This document shows positions 5,873 to 8,094 of a stretch of 8,094 bases of DNA, one piece after another (position 1 is the first letter of the stretch; the number at the start of each line of letters is the position of its first letter). The stretch spans positions 1 through 8,094 of the forward strand of contig JANXOO010000857.1 in assembly GCA_025353525.1 (NCBI GenBank), read 5' to 3'. The notes under the pieces are model-generated. The model ran no database searches and was not told the DNA's origin. It worked only from the letters and a program-made list of their open reading frames with translations. The translations under genes and the position numbers were made by a program. The DNA comes from Schlesneria sp. Lineage in GTDB: Bacteria > Planctomycetota > Planctomycetia > Planctomycetales > Planctomycetaceae.

Positions 5873-6469
5873 TCATTCCACAACGGAAACGCCCGTGAAA
5901 TAGCTCGGCTCATATCCGGGACTCCATTTGATATTGCAGCCGATGCTGGGGCGCTGTTCTTCGAGCGGCCCTTTTCCTTCGAGCATCGCGTCGACCGCCC
6001 GGCGCAAATCACTGCCGGTCACCGGAATGCCGTTGTTGGGTCGACTTGCATCGAACTGGCCGCGGTAGACCAATGCCTGCTTTTCGTCGAAGAGGTAGAA
6101 GTCAGGAGTGCACGCGGCTTTGTAAGCCACAGCCACTTTTTGCGTGCCATCGTACAGATAGGGGAATGTATAGCCCGCCGAGGCATGTTCCAGCATCATC
6201 TTTTCCGGGTTGTCTTCAGGATGCGACGCAACATCGTTGGAACTGATCCCGACGACCGCAACACCTTTAGGGATGTAGTCTTTGCCAAACTGCGCAATTC
6301 CTGCTCTTAGATGTTTGACGAACGGGCAGTGATTGCACATAAAGATGACAACCAGACCTTTGGCCGATTTGAAGTCGGCCAGCGACACGGTTCCTTTGTT
6401 GATATTCGGCAACGAAAACGGCGGGGCGATTGTTCCGAGAGGTAACATTGTTGATGCGGTCTTGACCAT
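5873..6469 (-). CDS. Thioredoxin-fold redoxin (AhpC/TSA-like) family protein
   Basis: The product has 198 residues. It starts at the ATG at 6469 because AAGGAG precedes it by seven bases; the frame is open 18 codons further upstream without such a site. LPLGTIAPPFSL opens the domain, as in peroxiredoxin-like and TlpA-like proteins. C45 and C48 form a CxxC (FMCNHCPFV) at the usual thioredoxin active-site position, and GVAVVGISSND is the following core strand. C120-T-P122 in YKAACTPDFYLF supplies the cis-proline element and a third cysteine, and YRGQFDASRP with SIGCNIKW closes the fold. It likely acts as a thiol-disulfide reductase or thiol peroxidase in the cytoplasm, since no signal peptide is seen; the physiological partner is unknown. 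The gene converges on purN with 32 bases between the stops and is separated from the corC-like gene by 166 bases, so it may be expressed alone. Confidence 0.9.
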   Translation of the reverse strand: MVKTASTMLPLGTIAPPFSLPNINKGTVSLADFKSAKGLVVIFMCNHCPFVKHLRAGIAQFGKDYIPKGVAVVGISSNDVASHPEDNPEKMMLEHASAGYTFPYLYDGTQKVAVAYKAACTPDFYLFDEKQALVYRGQFDASRPNNGIPVTGSDLRRAVDAMLEGKGPLEEQRPSIGCNIKWSPGYEPSYFTGVSVVE

Positions 6470-6476
6470 AATGTGG

Positions 6477-6482
6477 CTCCTT
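6477..6482 (-). promoter_or_regulatory. Strong ribosome binding site of the redoxin gene
   Basis: On the minus strand AAGGAG is followed by seven bases and then ATG (6469-6467). This decides the start over the upstream in-frame ATG codons. Confidence 0.75.
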
Positions 6483-6553
6483 GATTGTGACGTTTGATTG
6501 ATTTTGTGCATCCCGCAATTCAATGCGTTCTTTGCCGATGGCCCTTCGGTGAA

Positions 6554-6591
6554 AACAACCGGAACGATTCTTCAGGATCGCCGTGGTTGTT
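6554..6591 (-). terminator. Imperfect hairpin downstream of the corC-like gene, possible terminator
   Basis: AACAACC (6554-6560) pairs with GGTTGTT (6585-6591), with an inner stem CGATTC/GGATCG (6565-6570 and 6575-6580) around a four-base loop. Read on the minus strand, the 3' arm runs into GGTTGTTTTC, a short U-rich tail, 45 bases past the corC-like stop. The inner stem has a mismatch on the minus strand and a G-U pair on the plus strand, and the outer arm is AT-rich, so the terminator call is tentative. Otherwise I see nothing definite in the 166-base gap, including no convincing promoter for the redoxin. Confidence 0.35.
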
Positions 6592-6635
6592 ATCTGAGAA
6601 GTGCAATCGTGTTGCGGCTTTTTTGCATTTCCGGG

Positions 6636-7958
6636 TTAGCGGTCTCCACGATGTCTGTTTTCGTTCGTTGCGGACGCAACCCGATCGATCCGCAAGCGTT
6701 TTACGACGCGGGCATCGGCGTTCAGAACTGTGAATAACAGATCCTGCCACTCGAATGCCTCTCCCGTCGACGGCATGCTTCCCTTTTGAGAAAAGACAAA
6801 GCCCCCGACCGTATCGAATTCACTGTCCTCGGGCAGTCCGAAATCGAACCGGCGATTGAGTTCATCGAGTCGTATCCTGGCCGAAACTTCAACTGCCCTG
6901 TCGTTCAGTTCATTGATTTCTTCGGCGACTTCCTCTTCGTCGTATTCGTCGGCGATCTCGCCAACAATTTCTTCAAGGATATCCTCCATCGTCACCAGTC
7001 CCGCCACGCCACCGTATTCGTCGTGGACAATTGCAATGTGTATTTTCTGACGCTTCATCAGTTCCAGCAACGAGGGAATTGCAGTGGTACTCGGTACAAA
7101 GACCGGTTCACGGATGATATCCCGCAACACCGGAATCGTTTGTCCATTACGAGTTGGCGAAAGTGCTTTCAGCAAGTCCTTGGAATATAAAATCCCGAGA
7201 ACATCATCGGTTGAATCGCCGATGACGGGGATTCGGCTGTGTCCGGATTCGATCAGTTGCATCCGGGCTTCTTCCAGAGTCAGATCGGCGCTGACGCAGT
7301 CCATTTCTGTGCGAGGTGTCATAATGGCACCGACATCTTCGTCCTGAAGTTGCATCACGCGCTGAATCATCGCTGTTGAACCCGACTCAAGGACCCCTTC
7401 GCGTTCCCCTTCTTCGACGACCGATCGGATTTCCTCTTCGATTTTTGATGTCTCGTCGGTCTTTTCGTCGGACCGACCGGCCATCCGCTGCATGTAACGA
7501 TCAAGTTGTGTTGCGATCCACAGAAGCGGAGTCAACGCCGTTTGTAGCCCTTCAATTGCCGGCCAGCACGTCATGAGAAATGATTCTGACGCGACTCGGG
7601 CGATCGTCCAGGGAAGCAAGTCTGCTGCGACGAATGCCAGTGCCGCGAAGAAAGCGTACTTCAGGATAAACTGAAACGTGCCACTATCGACGGAATGGTT
7701 CGCGTCGACATGCGGCCAGCCGATCCAGCAGCAAAGAATCGTTGCCAGCCCGAGCGTCGACATCGTCAATAAAAATTCGAGCGCCAGCAGTGCTTCGCTC
7801 TGCCGATTCAGGATCTTGCCAAAACGACTGGCAACACCCCGCTTGCTGCACAGCTCTTCGAGGCGACTATAAGAGAACTCGCGAAGTGCATCGCATCCGA
7901 GGGCACTCCAGCAGGCGATCACCATCAGCACAAACACCAATACCGGCAGCATGATCAC
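6636..7958 (-). CDS. CNNM/CorC-type membrane protein with CBS domain pair
   Basis: The product has 440 residues from a GTG one base after the ybeY stop; ATG at 7952 would shorten it by two residues. Residues 1-155 are a DUF21/CNNM membrane domain with hydrophobic stretches at about 3-20, 57-80, 98-118 and 137-150. A charged linker (EEEIRSVVEEGEREG) leads to two CBS motifs at about 211-268 (IMTPRTEMD, HSRIPVIG) and 277-335 (HIAIVHDEYGGVAG, then VTMEDILEEIVGEI). Residues about 352-428 are the CorC_HlyC C-terminal domain (DTVGGFVFSQKG, then FEWQDLLFTVL). Relatives take part in magnesium/cobalt homeostasis or were annotated as hemolysins; CBS pairs usually bind adenine nucleotides. The membrane domain is clear but less canonical than the rest. 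The next gene upstream, ybeY, sits beside corC in many bacteria, including E. coli (ybeY-ybeX), which supports the identification. Confidence 0.92.
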   Translation of the reverse strand: MIMLPVLVFVLMVIACWSALGCDALREFSYSRLEELCSKRGVASRFGKILNRQSEALLALEFLLTMSTLGLATILCCWIGWPHVDANHSVDSGTFQFILKYAFFAALAFVAADLLPWTIARVASESFLMTCWPAIEGLQTALTPLLWIATQLDRYMQRMAGRSDEKTDETSKIEEEIRSVVEEGEREGVLESGSTAMIQRVMQLQDEDVGAIMTPRTEMDCVSADLTLEEARMQLIESGHSRIPVIGDSTDDVLGILYSKDLLKALSPTRNGQTIPVLRDIIREPVFVPSTTAIPSLLELMKRQKIHIAIVHDEYGGVAGLVTMEDILEEIVGEIADEYDEEEVAEEINELNDRAVEVSARIRLDELNRRFDFGLPEDSEFDTVGGFVFSQKGSMPSTGEAFEWQDLLFTVLNADARVVKRLRIDRVASATNENRHRGDR

Positions 7959-7959
7959 G

Positions 7960-8094
7960 TCACGGTTCCAATCCAGTCGGACAGAGTCCCCAGAGGGCGA
8001 GCAGTTCTCGTTCTCGGGATCGCATTACAGGCCGCGCCTCATCCGTCAAATCATCATAACCGCACAAATGCAGCAACCCGTGCACCACATAGAG
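7960..8094 (-). CDS. ybeY: Endoribonuclease YbeY, C-terminal end (5' end outside the window)
   Basis: The minus-strand frame is open from the window edge to TGA at 7962-7960 and gives 44 residues. They contain [11 protein letters not shown], the YbeY/UPF0054 zinc motif, followed by a charged helix ([12 protein letters not shown]) typical of its C-terminus. YbeY is a metal-dependent endoribonuclease acting in 16S rRNA maturation and ribosome quality control. The family motif is H-G-x-L-H-L-x-G-Y-D-H; here the first two histidines are kept but the third zinc ligand position is Asp. The stop is one base from the GTG of the corC-like gene, so the two are probably one transcript, the common ybeY-corC pairing. 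The N-terminal part cannot be seen. Confidence 0.9.
   Translation of the reverse strand, partial: LYVVHGLLHLCGYDDLTDEARPVMRSRERELLALWGLCPTGLEP

Noticed and set aside
6494..6737. Small plus-strand open frames across the redoxin-corC gap
   Set aside because: Two overlapping frames of similar length run into the corC-like gene in antisense, without a ribosome binding site or recognisable sequence.

Overview
The window looks like ordinary chromosome of a planctomycete (phylum Planctomycetota). The assignment rests on gene content: many small Cys4 zinc ribbons, a bacterial E2 (UBC-fold) protein, prokaryotic RING fingers fused to membrane segments, a DUF2752 protein with a CPGCGLTR motif, and a secreted OB-like protein of a type I associate with planctomycetes. 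No tRNA, rRNA, insertion sequence, CRISPR array or phage gene is visible.

Plus strand, 1 to 5840: eight genes in one direction with gaps of 45, 5, 19, 56, 1, -4 and 2 bases, probably one transcript. In order they are the C-terminal end of an FHA-domain protein, a double zinc-ribbon membrane protein, a RING-finger membrane protein with two more ribbons, a RING-finger/trypsin-like serine protease with a membrane region between the two, an E2 ubiquitin-conjugating-like enzyme with a C-terminal zinc ribbon, a DUF2752 membrane protein, an exported membrane-anchored protein with an OB-like domain, and purN (GAR transformylase).

Minus strand, 8094 back to 5873: the C-terminal end of ybeY (rRNA-processing endoribonuclease), a CNNM/CorC-type CBS-domain membrane protein starting one base after the ybeY stop, a 166-base gap holding a hairpin that may be a terminator, and a thioredoxin-fold redoxin with its own strong ribosome binding site. 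The redoxin and purN converge with 32 bases between their stops.

The most interesting part is 2 to 4183. A probable phosphothreonine reader (FHA), two proteins with RING fingers of identical zinc-ligand spacing, a protease physically joined to one of those RINGs, and an E2 with HPN motif and candidate catalytic cysteine lie together. This resembles a bacterial ubiquitin-like conjugation or membrane-signalling module. E2 and RING proteins are known in bacteria from comparative genomics, so the parts are not new. The combination with a RING-protease fusion, FHA and DUF2752, without any E1, ubiquitin-like protein or JAB peptidase in view, is worth attention. Whether the module conjugates anything cannot be decided from this sequence.
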